Source: Iris pallida (taxonomy: Eukaryota; Streptophyta; Magnoliopsida; Asparagales; Iridaceae). From it: a DNA stretch of 64,000 nucleotides. Location: assembly GCA_029216955.1 (NCBI GenBank), contig JANAVB010004000.1, positions 436,782 to 500,781 of the forward strand. The letters are read 5' to 3'. This document shows positions 35,275-46,801 of this stretch, one piece after another (the stretch's first letter is position 1; each line of letters begins with the position of its first letter). The notes beneath the pieces are model-generated. The model saw nothing but the letters and a program-made list of their open reading frames with translations, had not been told where the DNA came from and made no database searches. The position numbers and the translations under genes are program-made.

Positions 35275-36293
35275 TGTCACGTCCCGATTCCATAGATTCG
35301 ATAGTCATCCTCCGGACGTGATGCCGTGCAAACCTAAATTGCGATCGCACACGACATAATCATAAGGTTATCTGAAACACAACATCTAATAGAGTATGCA
35401 GAGAAACCGAATAAACATTTTTCATTGATAATAGACATCATTTACAAGACTCTATTACAATTCTTGCCATGCGGGCTTACAACATGACTCAATTACAAAA
35501 TGAATACCGATGAGATAGTTGTTCCATACGTTACATCCCTATTTACAAGCAAAATATTTAAAAGACTTGCTATCGTGGAGAGTTGAGACATCTTTCTTTT
35601 GGACTAAATATGGAGTCTTCAAAAGGATCAAAACAAGCCTTCGATCCACGGATGAGGCTTCAAAAGAACTTGTATCGCCTAGAGTTTAGTTGGTACGTCC
35701 TTCTTGGTTCAGGGTACCTATGGGGAGCGAGGATCAGTACATTACACTTGTACTGGTGCGTGGCACGTTAAGTTCCACGCTCTCATTTGGTTCAAGAAAT
35801 TATGTAAAGCATGCTATATATTTTCAATTATCTTTCTAGCCATCCTAGTAATTTTTATGCAAGCATTTGATAGGCATAAAGACATAAGTTATGTTGGAAC
35901 TTATCCATGGCATAGTGTGCCATACAATGTGAGTTCGATACAAATACGAAGTTCGAAAACACAAGCCATAAAAACTATCAAAAACATTCACGAAAACGTA
36001 TTCAGAAAACTAAAGCCAAAGAAGCAAGTGCGACATAAAAAACAGAGCAACGTGAGGTCCCTTCCGACTCGCCGCAGAGTTTATCCTCGAGGCGCAACCC
36101 GCTGTATATGGGACTTGATTCCGAAAAAGTCATTCCATAACGAGGAATGGATCTTAATTTAATCGTTCCCGTTCAATTGATTCAATCGATCCCGATCTAT
36201 CGGTTCCGACCAAATCGATAGCAACAGTGTTCCTTTATCGCGCATCTCGTGGACAAAAAATGGGGCATGATGTAGGGACGGGGTATTGCACCA
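35275..36293 (-). repeat. Antisense gypsy LTR (about 1 kb)
   Basis: Read on the - strand the segment ends ATCGGGACGTGACA (35275) and begins near TGGTGCAATACCCCG (36293). It is preceded on that strand by TTTTAAGGACGAAAC, a sequence commonly seen just before Del/Tekay 3' LTRs, and by a pol C-terminus. It is therefore the 3' LTR of a minus-oriented element whose 5' part is lost. Frames at 35583-36162 on the + strand are antisense to this LTR. Confidence 0.6.
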
Positions 36294-36339
36294 TAACCAA
36301 CTAAGAAAAAGTTTCGTCCTTAAAACTTAAGAAGAGAGC

Positions 36340-36982
36340 CTACCTCTAAGAAAATAATGATGGAAACCTTTCTCTTATCTCTGACTCGAGTTCTCAGGTC
36401 GTCTCTTCGACTGAATGATACCTACAGAGTACGCAAACGAGAAGGAACGCTCGATTTTGAAGCAACTTATCCTTGCGCTCCAAGACTTTGACCGGTTCTT
36501 CCACATATGATAAGTCTAGCTTCAGATCTAGCTGACAAAGATCTACCATAAGGCTCAGATCGTGCAGGCATTTTCACAACTGAGAGAGGTTGAAAACATC
36601 GTACACACCCAAAAGTGCTGCCGGCAATGCAATCTGGTAAGCTACTGGGACGATTCGCTTCAAAAATTTGAAAGGACCCATAAATCTTGGACTAAGCTTG
36701 CCTTTGGCTCCGATTCTGGTGACTCCTCGCATGGGCATTACCTTCAGAAATACATAGTCGCCTTCCAGGAACTTGAGGGGTCGTCGATGTGTGTCAGCGC
36801 CACTTTTTTGTCGACTCTGTAAAATCTTCAGTCTTTCCGAAATGAGCCAAATTTTTTGCACGGTCTGTTCCACCAACTTCGTGCCAAGAATTTGTCGCTC
36901 CCCGACTTCGTCCCAGCAAATGGGTGATCTGCACTTCCGTCCGTACAAGACTTCGTACAGCGTCATCTGAATGCCGGATTAA
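36340..36982 (-). pseudogene. Del/Tekay-type integrase C-terminus and chromodomain remnant
   Basis: On the - strand, 36966-36574 encodes the end of a chromovirus polyprotein: LYGRKCRSPICWDEVGER, DYVFLKVMPMRGV and KGKLSPRFMGPF are highly conserved in Del/Tekay integrases. In another frame, 36560-36340 continues with LSYVEEPVKVLERKDKLL and ELESEIREK, matching the chromodomain-like tail, with an in-frame stop. The fragment starts abruptly at 36982, where another LTR end begins, so the remainder of pol is absent. This shows that a Del/Tekay partner that could mobilise elements A-C exists or existed in the genome. Confidence 0.85.
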
Positions 36983-37568
36983 TGTCATGACCCGATCCTG
37001 CTTTTTGGGATACGAGTACATAGCCAAGTCCAGCCTACGTCGTAGCCTGGCAGTAGTACGCTGTCTAAACCTCAATGTCAAACTTAATATAACAAAATCA
37101 TATCTATTTGCTCATTCACAATAATTATTTAATTACAAATCCAATTATACATTAAAATGACATTCAGGAACAAACCCGCTAAATATAAAAGAACTATCTA
37201 ATCTAGAATCGGCCTCCAAGATCTCTATCCCTTCCGTATATGGTCTGTAGCGAAAAAGTAAAGGCATATAAAGTCACCTGCAACGATCCATTCAGAAAAA
37301 GGAGCAAAATATAACCCTATTGCATTTATGTAACTTAATACAAAATAAAGCTAGACATTAGAGATGCAATGTAACAGTAAAGGAACATGTATATGAACTG
37401 AAAATGATAACATATAAAAAAAAGTACTAACAGGAACATGTATGAACAAGACAACTGGAAAATGAATATGAACAAGTAAAACTAATAAAACAGTGCTCTG
37501 AAATATCTTTCGACATGTGAACGACTGGGATAATACGGCACATCATAGATGGCTCTCCAAATTTTTGG
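36983..37568 (-). repeat. Antisense gypsy LTR end, interrupted by element B
   Basis: On the - strand this ends with the family terminus: a GTAGGCTGGACTTGG stretch, a hairpin made of ATCCCAAAAAGCAGGAT and then CGGGTCATGACA (36983). Element B is inserted at 37569 with TTTGG duplicated, so the LTR should continue from 44841; I cannot tell where it stops. Confidence 0.5.
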
Positions 37569-39895
37569 TGTAACTCCTCTTTCCAAAAAATTTGAAATAT
37601 TTTTATTTATTTATTTGATTTAAATGGTGATTTTTTAATGTTATAAATATTTAATTAGATAATTATTACGGTATATGCCTTTAGTCACGATTAAATTTGA
37701 AGTACAAGATGACCAAGAATTTTGGCACGGATAGTGTAGTTGGGTGTCTTGACTAGTATTTTAGCTGTGGTAGGGAAGGCCGAGCCATATGTGTGTTCTA
37801 ATTAGGAAAACCAGGCCAAGTTACGACTTAACCCCAACCGATAATTTATTTATTTAATTATTCGATTATTGACTTTCTAGGAGACCTGGTTGTACCAATT
37901 TAGCCCCGACTTGACCCAAACCAAATCCAAATCTAAATAAACATGTAGTACTCTCAAATACCTTCATGTTGATATATATTTTGTATATATATTTTATTAA
38001 TATTGATATGTTTTTAATTTTGAAAAGTTTCTATTTATAGAAAGTGTCTACGTGTAATCCTAGTTGACATTAGTTTATATTTGACCCAAAGTCCAACCCA
38101 ATCCTAAGAAGGCATGTTGAACATTAATAAATATTAATAAATACATATTTTATATTTAATTCATATTTTGGATTGTATTTATACAGATAGATTTAATTAG
38201 TCTACACTAGGAAACACCTTTTAATCCTCAATCCAATCAATTAGCCAACTCACCAAACCACCACCCCAACCAAGTGGGAGCACTCTTGGCCGACCAAAGC
38301 AGCCCCTCCCTTGGATATTCGGCCAAGCATCTCATTAGGAATAGGATTCCCACTCCTTTTCAAACATATAACCCAAAAGGCCCATATATGTACATCAACT
38401 CATACCCAAACCCTAACCATAACTTAATTTCTTCTTTTTTTCCTTCTTGGCCGACCGCTATCTTACTTCCCCCTCAGATTTGGCAGAACCTCTCCCCCAT
38501 AGCCCTCCATACATCATCTTCTCTATTGCACATCTCTCCATCCTTCACAAAAACTCATCTCCTCCACCATACATCCACCCAACCACTCAAAATAAACCCT
38601 AAAAACTCCAAATTCTCCATCCAACCATCTATAGTCATTGCCAACCCTTACAAACTCACCAAGAGATGATTAGCAAGCAAAGATAGCAATAAAGGTTGGA
38701 GCTTTGGCAAGGATAAGTCTTCACAACCTCTCTAGCAAGGACTTTTGGTAAGAAATCCTATTTTTTTATCTCAAATCCTTAGTAAATTTCTGTAGAAAAT
38801 ATGTTATTAAATCTGTAAAAATTATATTTTGATGGCTTTTGCTATGTATAATCATCTATAAAAGTTTCATGATTTATAGTCGTAATATTCATGTTTCGGT
38901 AGGTGAAGTAACTATAAGTTATTGGTGGTTATTTTCAAAACTGAATTTTTTGTGTGTTCATATATATAAATTAGGATTTTTACGTATTTTTCCATAAATT
39001 TATCAAATCAAATTTGGTCGAAAAAATTATAGGTCAAAACTAGCTAATTTCGGGTAATAGGCTGACCTAGAATGTCCCAAACTTGTAGTATAACTTAACC
39101 CTTTTACCCATGATTTTATTATGAGAAATAAGATATTTTAATTTTTTTTAAATATTTTTTTTGTTATTTTAGCAATTTTGAGTAATTGACTATGTTCCGG
39201 ACGAGTTTCGGGTAGACTAGCTGACTTAGTAATCAACTAGTCATAATTTTTTTGAAAATATTAATTCTGGAATTTCAGAGATAAATCTGTAAAAATTTTG
39301 TTTAAATATTATTTTTATAAAATTTATATGATTTTTAAGTATGTTATTGAAGTAGGGGCATAACCGACCAATTGAGAGTTAGAAACCCTAAAACTGTGTT
39401 TCGATGTCTCGTGGAACCTGTGTGTGATTTTATGAATCTAAATGGTTCCCCGGGAGATTTGAATATAGTTAATATAATTTTAAAACATTACTTTAACTAA
39501 TTAAGTCATATCATAAGTTTTATGAATAGTGACTTAAACTAGCTAATTAATTATCTAGGAGCGTCGGGTTCCGGAGGCGTGGACGCGGGAGCGGCGTTTC
39601 ATATTAACAGCGCAGAATCAGGCAAGTATACCTTGCCTCCCTCTATATTTTATTGTATGCTTATTTCTTTATCTAGTAGTTATATGTCATCAGTTAGTTG
39701 GATTGGTTTGATTGGTATGCTTTTCTTCTTATCATGTATATTAGTTATTGTCCCGTCTATATACCGTCGTTGTCCAGAGTTTGACATTATGGACTATATG
39801 AGAGTTGTCCTTACATGTACCTTGACTGAGTCGTATTGTGTCGTAGAGTGAGTGCGTGTAACTGAACTGCTAATTCTTGTTTTGTTTTTTCAACA

Positions 39896-40106
39896 TGCGA
39901 GTCCACAATCGGTACGAGGGTTGACCGTTTGTACTTGCGAGTCCACACTCGGGGCGAAGGTGTTTGTCTTAATCTGTTTGCACCTGCGAGTCCATACTCG
40001 GGGCTAAGGTGTTTATCGTGAACTAACCTGCGAGTCCACATTCGGGCGAGGGTTAGTGTTTAGTTCAAACTATCGAGTCTACACTCGGGACGAGGGTTTG
40101 ATATCC
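39896..40106. repeat. Hairpin-forming CGAGTCCACACTCG repeats in the element B 5' LTR
   Basis: Five imperfect units at irregular spacing, each with CGAGT and ACTCG around CCAC (or CTAC), followed by GGGRCGAGGGT. Four units remain at 44086-44250 in the 3' LTR. The internal symmetry of each unit would form a small stem-loop in RNA or single-stranded DNA. Confidence 0.8.
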
Positions 40107-40310
40107 TTTGATCTCTTGTTCACCAGTTCTCTCCCAGCAGTTCATTTATGCGTAGTTGTTTTCCGTATCCGTGTTCATAGTCACATATCAGTAACTACTT
40201 GTCAGTTTCGGTCTCGTTTTCTGTTTATAGCCTGTTTATATTCTTATGCATGATAGAACTATTAGATAGGCATATTTTGTGTATCTTGCTATGTCCCTAT
40301 GGACCTGATG

Positions 40311-40744
40311 ATTCCGTCGCTAAGTCGGTTCAATTTAAGTTAGGGGAATGAAAATTTCCCCCCGTCGGTTCAATTTAAGTTAGGGTACAGAAATTAGCGA
40401 CGGAGTAGCGATGGATTATTCCGTCGCTAAGTTGTCAGAAAATCTCGCGCCAGAGTAGCGACGGATTATTCCGTCGCTAAGTCGTCAGTAAATCTCGCGC
40501 CAATATTTTAGGCTTTTTCTGCCAAAATATGCGACGTTCTAGCGACGGATATAAAACCGTCGCTACTTGGCCGACGACCTATCGACGGCGTAGCGACGGA
40601 TATGGACATAAAAAAATAAAAAAAATTGTCTACTGCTTTCCGTCGGTATTCCGTCACAAATCCGTCGGTGATCCGACGGTAATAGCGACGGAAAATTTCT
40701 GTCGCTAAATGGCCGTCGCTAAAATACTGTAATTTGGTAGTGTC
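40311..40744. mobile_element. CACTA-derived fragment inserted in the element B 5' LTR
   Basis: Absent from the other LTR, where CCTAATGATCTCTTCAGG is uninterrupted. Its right end is AATTTGGTAGTG (CACTAC in reverse) and its body is full of GTCGCTA/TAGCGACGG words. The left end lacks a CACTA terminus, so it inserted truncated or lost that end. The terminus resembles those of the two larger CACTA elements, so it is a non-autonomous derivative of a related family. Confidence 0.75.
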
Positions 40745-41126
40745 TCTTCAGGTAGCTGGTTGCTCGGAGTTAGTTAGCTGAGCATGTGGTAGTCGATTAC
40801 ATCTGCATGATTCAGGTATTTTGCTAGTAATATTGCTTTATTATATTCTCTTGCTCTTATAATATATCCTTCTTGTTAGCATAGTTTCAGTCTATTCTTG
40901 GAGTCTAATCGGACAATATGCTAGTAGGCTGCAGACCATGAACCATTCTTGTTCATTCTTGATTTATATACATCTCGAGGATTGAGATATAGTTTTGATT
41001 ACCATATTAGACATGATACCATGCTCTTGACAGCTTATACGTATTCGAGTCGGGCTGGAGTCTGCTTGATACGTAGCTGGCTTGCTCACGCACTTGTATC
41101 CCAAAAAGCGGGTACGGGTCGTGACA

Positions 41127-41733
41127 ATTTTTTTTGGTGTCCCGTGCAGGTTAGAGCATATCGTATCGGTTACGTAAATGTATTGATACGAGCCTGCGAT
41201 TATGACTAAATCTTAGAAATCTCAATCCATACTGCCTTAAAAATTCTCCTAGAAATTTCTTTACTTCTTTGAAATTTCATATTTGTTCTCGATTATTCTT
41301 CCTTGCCTTTTGCACCATTGATTTTTGTCTCTTCCTATTTCGGAGTGACGAACGATCGTGCTGTCTAGAATCTAACAAAAATTCTTAAGTTATTGTATAA
41401 TATTGCTTGATTATTTAATTTTTGGTTGTTTGATAGATATGGGGGGATTATAGATGCCATATGTCTTAAATATCTATGGGGTAATGATTCTAGCAACTAG
41501 ATGGAAGGTTATAAAGTTTTAGTGACATACCTTTGAGGGTGTAGTATGACCAAAGGTGGGTAGAAGTCATCGAGATTTCGTAGTTAAAAAATGGCTAGGA
41601 GAATGATATAAACTATTTTTGAGGAATTAAAATTTAAGGAGATTAAGGTTAAGGTAGACTTTCTTTTTAAATTTTAAGGAATAGTTATGAATTAGAATTT
41701 CGAGGACGAAATTATTTTTAAGGTGGGTAGATT
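41127..41733 (+). other. Internal region of element B
   Basis: 607 bp. It starts with a T run and TGGTGTCCCGTGCAGGT (41135-41151). A hairpin follows: TCGTATC (41161-41167) pairs with GATACGA (41185-41191). It ends with a GAGGACGAAATTATTTTTAAGGTGGGTAGATT-type tract at about 41701-41733, the polypurine region. The only frame that crosses it is a carry-over from the LTR. No gag, pol or other protein signal is present. Confidence 0.85.
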
Positions 41734-44700
41734 TGTAACTCTTCTTTCCAGAAATTTTGAAATATTTTTATTTATTTATTTTATTTAAATGGTGATTTTT
41801 GAATGTTATAAATAATTAATTAGTTAATTATTACGGTAGATGCCTTTAGTCACGATTAAATTTGGAGTACAAGATGACCAAGAATTTTGGCACGGATAGT
41901 GTAGTTGGGTGCCTTGACTAGTGTTTTAGCTATGGTAGGGAAGGTTGAGCCATAGGTGTGTTCTAACTAGGAAAACCAGGCCAAGTTGCGACTTAACCCC
42001 CACCGATGATTTATTTATTTATTTATTTATTAGATTATTGACTTTCTAAGAGACCCGGTTGTACCAATTTAGCCCCGACTTGACCCGAACCAAATCCAAA
42101 TCTAAATAAACATGTAGTAATCTCAAATACCATCATGTTGATATATATTTTGTATATATATTTTATTAATATTGATATGTTTTTAATTTTGGAAAGTTTC
42201 TATTCATAGAAAGTGTCTACGTGTAATCCTAGTTGGCATTAGTTTATATTTGACCCAAAGTCCAATCCAATCCTAAGAAGGCATGTTGAACATTAATAAA
42301 TATTAATAAATACATATTTTGTGTTTAATTCAGATTTTGGATTGTATTTGTACAGATAGATTTAATTAGTCTACATTAGGAAAGACCTTTTAATCCTCAA
42401 TCCAATGAATTAGCCAACTCACCAAACCACTCCCCCAACCAAGTGGAAGCACTCTTGGCCGACCAAAGCAGCCCCTTCCTTGGACATTCGGCCAAGCATC
42501 TCATTAGGAATAGGATTCCTACTCATTTTCACGCATGCAACCCAAAATGCCCATATATGTACATCAACTCATACCCAAACCCTAACCCTAACTTAATTTC
42601 TTCTTCTTTTTTCCTTCTTGGCCGACCGCTACCTTACTTTCCCCTCATATTTGGCTGCACCTCTACCATATAGCCCTCCATACATCATCTTCTCCATTGC
42701 ACATCTCTCCATCCTTCACAAAAACTCATCTCCTCCACCATACATCCACCAAACCACTCAAAATAAACCCTAAAAACTCTAGCCTCTCCATCCAACCATC
42801 TATAGTCATTGCCAACCCTTACAAACTCACCAAGATAGGATTAGCAAGCAAAGATAGCAAGAAAGGTTGGAGCTTTGGCAATGAGAAGTCTTCACAACAT
42901 CTCTAGCAAGGACTTTTGGTAAGAAACTCTAATTTTTCTATCTCAAATCCTTACTAAATTTCTGTAGAAAATATATTATTAAATCTGCAGAAATTATATT
43001 TTGATGTATTTTGCTATGTATAATCATCTATAAAAGTTTCATGATTTATAGTCGTAATATTCATGTTTCGGTAGGATCAAAATTAACCCCGTTGTGAAGG
43101 AACTATAAGTTATTGGTGATTATTTTCAAAACTAAATTTTTTGTGTGTTCATATATATAAATTAGGATTTTTAAGTATTTTTTCACGAATTTGTCAACTC
43201 AAATCTGGTTTAAAAAATTATAGGTCAAAACTTGCTAATTTCGGGTAATCGGCTGACCTAGAATGTCCCGAACTTGTAGTATAACTTAACCCTTGTACCC
43301 ATAATTTTATTCTGAGAAATAAGATATTTTAATTTTGTTTAAATTATTTTTTTGTTATTTTAGCAATTTTGGGTAATTGACTATGTTCCGGACGAGTTTC
43401 GGGTAGACTAGCTGACTTAGTAATCAACTAGTCATAAATTTCTTTAAAAATATTAATTCTGAAATTTCAGAGATAAATCTGTAGAAAATTTGATTAAATA
43501 TTATTTTTATGAAATTTATATGATTTTTAAGTATGTTATTAAAGTAGGGGCATAACCGACCAATTGAGAGTTAGAAACCCTAAAACTGTGTTTCGATGTC
43601 TCGTGGAACCTGTGTGTGATTTTATGAATCTAAATGGATCCACAGGAGATTTGAATATAGTTAATATAATTTTAAAACATTACTTTAACTAATTAAGTCG
43701 TATCATAAGTTTTATGAGTAGTGACTTAAACTAGCTACTTAATTATCTAGGAGCGTCGGGTTCCGGAGGCGTGGACGCGGGAGTGACATTTCATATCAAG
43801 AGCGCCGAATATGACAAGTATACCTTGCCTCCCTCTACAGTTTATTGCATGCTTATTTCTTTATGTAGTAGTTATATGTCATTAGTTAGTTGGATTGGTT
43901 TGATTGGTATGCTTTTCTTCTTATCATGTATATTAGTTATTGTCCCGTCTATATACCGTCGTTGTCCAGAGTTTGATATTATAGACTATATGAGAGTTGT
44001 CCTTACATGTACCTTGACTGAGTCGTATTGTGTCGTGGAGTGAGTGCGTGTAACTGAACAGCTAACTCCTCTTTCGTTTTCTCAACCGGCGAGTCCACAA
44101 TCGGGGTGAGGGTTGACCGTTTGCACCTACAAGTCCACACTCGGGACGAGGGTGTTTGTCGTAAACTAACCTGCGAGTCCAAATTCGAGGCAAGGTTTAG
44201 TTTTTAGTTCAAACTATCGAGTCCACACTCGGGACGAGGGTTTGTTATCCATTGATCTCTTGTTCACTAGTTCTCTTCCAGCAGTTCATTTATGCGTAGT
44301 TGTTTCCCGTATCCATGTTCATAGTCATTTGTCAGTAGCTACTTGTCAGTTTTTGTCTCGTTTCCTGTTTATAGCCTGTTTATATTCTTATGCATGATAG
44401 AACTGTTAGATAGGCATATTTTTGTGTATCTTGCTATGTCCCTGAGGACCTAATGATCTCTTCAGGTAGCTGGTTAATCGGAGTTAGTTAGCTGAACATG
44501 TGGTAGTCGATTACATCTGCATGATTCAGGTATTTTGCTAGTGATATTGCTTTATTATCTTCTCTTGCTCTTATGATATATCCTGCTTGTTAGCCTAATT
44601 TTAGTCTATTCTTGGAGTCTAATTGGAAAATATGCTAGTGGGCTGCAGACCATGAACCATTCTTGTTCATTCTTGATTTATATATATCTCGTGGATTGAG

Positions 44701-44840
44701 ATATAGTTTTGATTACCATATTAGACATGATACCATGCTCTTGACAGCTTATACATATTCGAGTCGGGCTGGAGTCCGCTTGATACGTAGCTGGCTTGCT
44801 CACACACTTGCATCCCGAAAAGCGGGTGCGGGTCATGACA
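41734..44840 (+). repeat. 3' LTR of element B (3107 bp)
   Basis: Starts TGTAACTCTTCTTTCC and ends GGGTCATGACA. Collinear with 37569-41126 apart from the 434-bp insertion and small indels. The CGAGTCCACACTCG block lies at 44086-44250 and the terminal hairpin at 44810-44829. Confidence 0.92.
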
Positions 44841-44845
44841 TTTGG

Positions 44846-44942
44846 TACGGCTAACCCATACGTGAGGTGTATGACTTAGCTATACACATTAACATTTATT
44901 GTGGTTTGTTCACATACCTACTTAGCATTTCTCTTTCCGACT
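44846..44942. other. Short interval after element B, unassigned
   Basis: Should be the continuation of the LTR interrupted at 37568. No motif is recognised. Confidence 0.4.
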
Positions 44943-45270
44943 CACTAAACAGTCAATAAAATCAATACACCATAATAGGTGATTACCCACGGTTATTACT
45001 GTGACAAATATTTTTTGTAATGGTAATAACCGTGACAGTTTAGGCGTGGTAAATATTTCGTAACGGCAATAACCATGACGAATTATTTTTTTCGTCACGG
45101 TAATAACCGTGAGGAATTATTTTTTTTGCCACGGTAACAACCGTGAGGAAAATACAATTCATCATGGTTATTACCGTCAGGAATTTACCATTTGTCACCG
45201 ATATTAATATTACAAAAAAAATTTGGTCACGGTTGTTACTGTTACTATAATGTATTTCTCTTCACTAGTG
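44943..45270. mobile_element. Small CACTA-like non-autonomous remnant
   Basis: The right end reads TTCTCTTCACTAGTG (45270), the inverse of CACTAGTGAAGAGAA, a CACTA-type terminus. The body holds at least six copies, in both orientations, of a CACGGTTATTACCGTGA-like word, typical of subterminal repeats. The left end is uncertain: CACTAAACAGTC at 44943 is the best candidate, but the 3-bp flanks (ACT and TCG) do not match. The word differs from the TAGCGACG type, so this is another CACTA family. Confidence 0.55.
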
Positions 45271-45304
45271 TCGACTCATTATAACGTTTATAACTATTAC
45301 AAAT

Positions 45305-45308
<4 letters not shown>

Positions 45309-45393
<85 letters not shown>
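45309..45393. repeat. (TA)n microsatellite
   Basis: TA repeats with two short interruptions. The frame that spans it is an artefact of the repeat. Confidence 0.95.
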
Positions 45394-45396
<3 letters not shown>

Positions 45397-46054
45397 ATAA
45401 CTAAACCATAAGCAACATATAAATTCAATAAGAAAACATTTCAGTTTCATAGCATTTCAACCATTTCATATAACATTTGGATAACTAAACCAATATTTGA
45501 ACTAGTCACATAATTACATTTGAATAACAAGCAACTAAACCAAATTATTTCTAAAACTAGCAACATACATTTTAATAACCAGTATTTGAATCATTTACAA
45601 TGAACCACACAACATATTAAACTTTAAACAACTACACCTATCATATAAAATGAGATTTGGAATAATGAACCTTAATAGGACAACTGATTGTAGCATAACC
45701 AGACTTTTTGCCTCTTCAATATACAATAATTTTCCCTACTCTTGCTTCCTTCAATAATTTCTCTTAATTATCTTGAAAAGAACATCAACCCCTAAGGAGG
45801 GTGACTTGGGCGACTCAGTTCACCCCAAGGTGAAAGCTTACATCTTGTAACTTCCTTCAAATATGTAACCAAAGATCCACAAGTCTTGACAGAACAGATT
45901 TCTGATGTAAAAATGAAACTGAACAACTATTCACTCGCGCTAGTTGTTTCGTTATTCACCAGGATCTGGACAAGAAGCTAAGCTGATTAGTTTTCCTAGA
46001 GATAGTAAATGCAAAAAAGATAACAAGATAACAAATGCTAAAAAGGTGAACAAT
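45394..46054. other. Unassigned AT-rich DNA left of CACTA element 2
   Basis: About 660 bp with no conserved frame. Since CACTA element 2 inserted here with an AAT duplication, this and 53799-55860 were once contiguous. I see no gene. Confidence 0.6.
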
Positions 46055-46069
46055 CACTACGAAAATTTG

Positions 46070-46470
46070 TCATATTAGCGACGTTCTAAAACGTCGCTAA
46101 ACGCGGTAAAAATGTCGCTAAATGAATTTAGCGACGTTTTGGGCGACGTTTTGGAAACGACGGAAAATAATGTGTCTCTAAACGAGAAAATGTCGCAAAA
46201 CATCGCTAGGGCGACGTTATTAACGTTGCTAATTAGCGACATTATTTGCGACGTTTGTTCGTTGACGCTAATTAGCGACGTATAAGGCGACGTTATCGTG
46301 TGGTTGCCGTTTAGCGACACTTTTGCGACGTTTTAGCGACGATGAGCTGACATCAGATTTGGTGCCACGTGTTGCCATGTTAGCATTTAGCGACGCTTTT
46401 AGCGACATTTAGTAACGTCGCTAAAATTTAGCGACGAATATGAACGTCGCTAAAAACGTCGCTAAGTTAA
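46070..46470. repeat. Subterminal repeats at the 3' side of CACTA element 2
   Basis: More than a dozen TAGCGACG/CGTCGCTA words in both orientations, ending just after the second gene's trailer. Confidence 0.85.
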
Positions 46471-46801
46471 AAAATATAAAAAAAGGTTCCAGAATGCAAA
46501 TAGAGCTTGAGCCTGAGCCAAAATACAGAATACAAAATACAAAATATAGAATCCAATCCCTGGGTTCGTCGACCCCCTCGGTGGAACACTCAACACCGGC
46601 ACGCACAATACATTCCAGGATATGCAAAAAATATAAAAAATACTATCCACAACGAACAATGTCAACATATAATATCTTGAACAAACCAAATCAGTATCCG
46701 CAAATACGTACATACTCAATATCCTCAACGAAAAAAATTAAATATCCCCAAATACATACAAAGTCAAAAATATAGTACAGTCCAAAAATACAAAAATAAA
46801 A

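Larger units (their letters stand above)
37569..41126 (+). repeat. 5' LTR of element B (3558 bp)
   Basis: Begins TGTAACTCCTCTTTCC and ends GGGTCGTGACA. It contains a CCCTAA/TCCATC-rich leader-like segment (38230-38700), a CGAGTCCACACTCG repeat block (39896-40106), an inserted CACTA fragment (40311-40744) and the terminal hairpin (41097-41116). The frames at 38274-38669 and 39579-39851 recur in the other LTR with changes and look non-coding. Confidence 0.92.
37569..44840 (+). mobile_element. Element B: LTR retrotransposon with >3-kb LTRs and only 607 bp of internal DNA
   Basis: Two long direct repeats (37569-41126 and 41734-44840) begin TGTAACTC and end CGGGTC(G/A)TGACA. The 5-bp flanks are identical: TTTGG at 37564-37568 and at 44841-44845. 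The internal region holds only the post-LTR motif, a hairpin and a polypurine tract, with no credible ORF. It must depend on proteins from another element. Its proportions are outside both usual classes: internal size like a TRIM, LTRs larger than in most LARDs. The LTRs are very similar except for a 434-bp insertion in the left one. Confidence 0.92.

Noticed and set aside
35583..36162. Two ORFs of 62 and 152 residues on the + strand
   Set aside because: They lie antisense within an LTR of a minus-oriented element and resemble no protein.
38274..38669. 131-residue ORF in the element B LTR
   Set aside because: The other LTR copy (42443-42906) has shifted and broken frames; the sequence is CCCTAA/TCCATC-rich leader DNA.
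44943..45270. Complete CACTA MITE with target duplication
   Set aside because: Only the right terminus is convincing; the left end and the 3-bp flanks do not match, so it is called a remnant.
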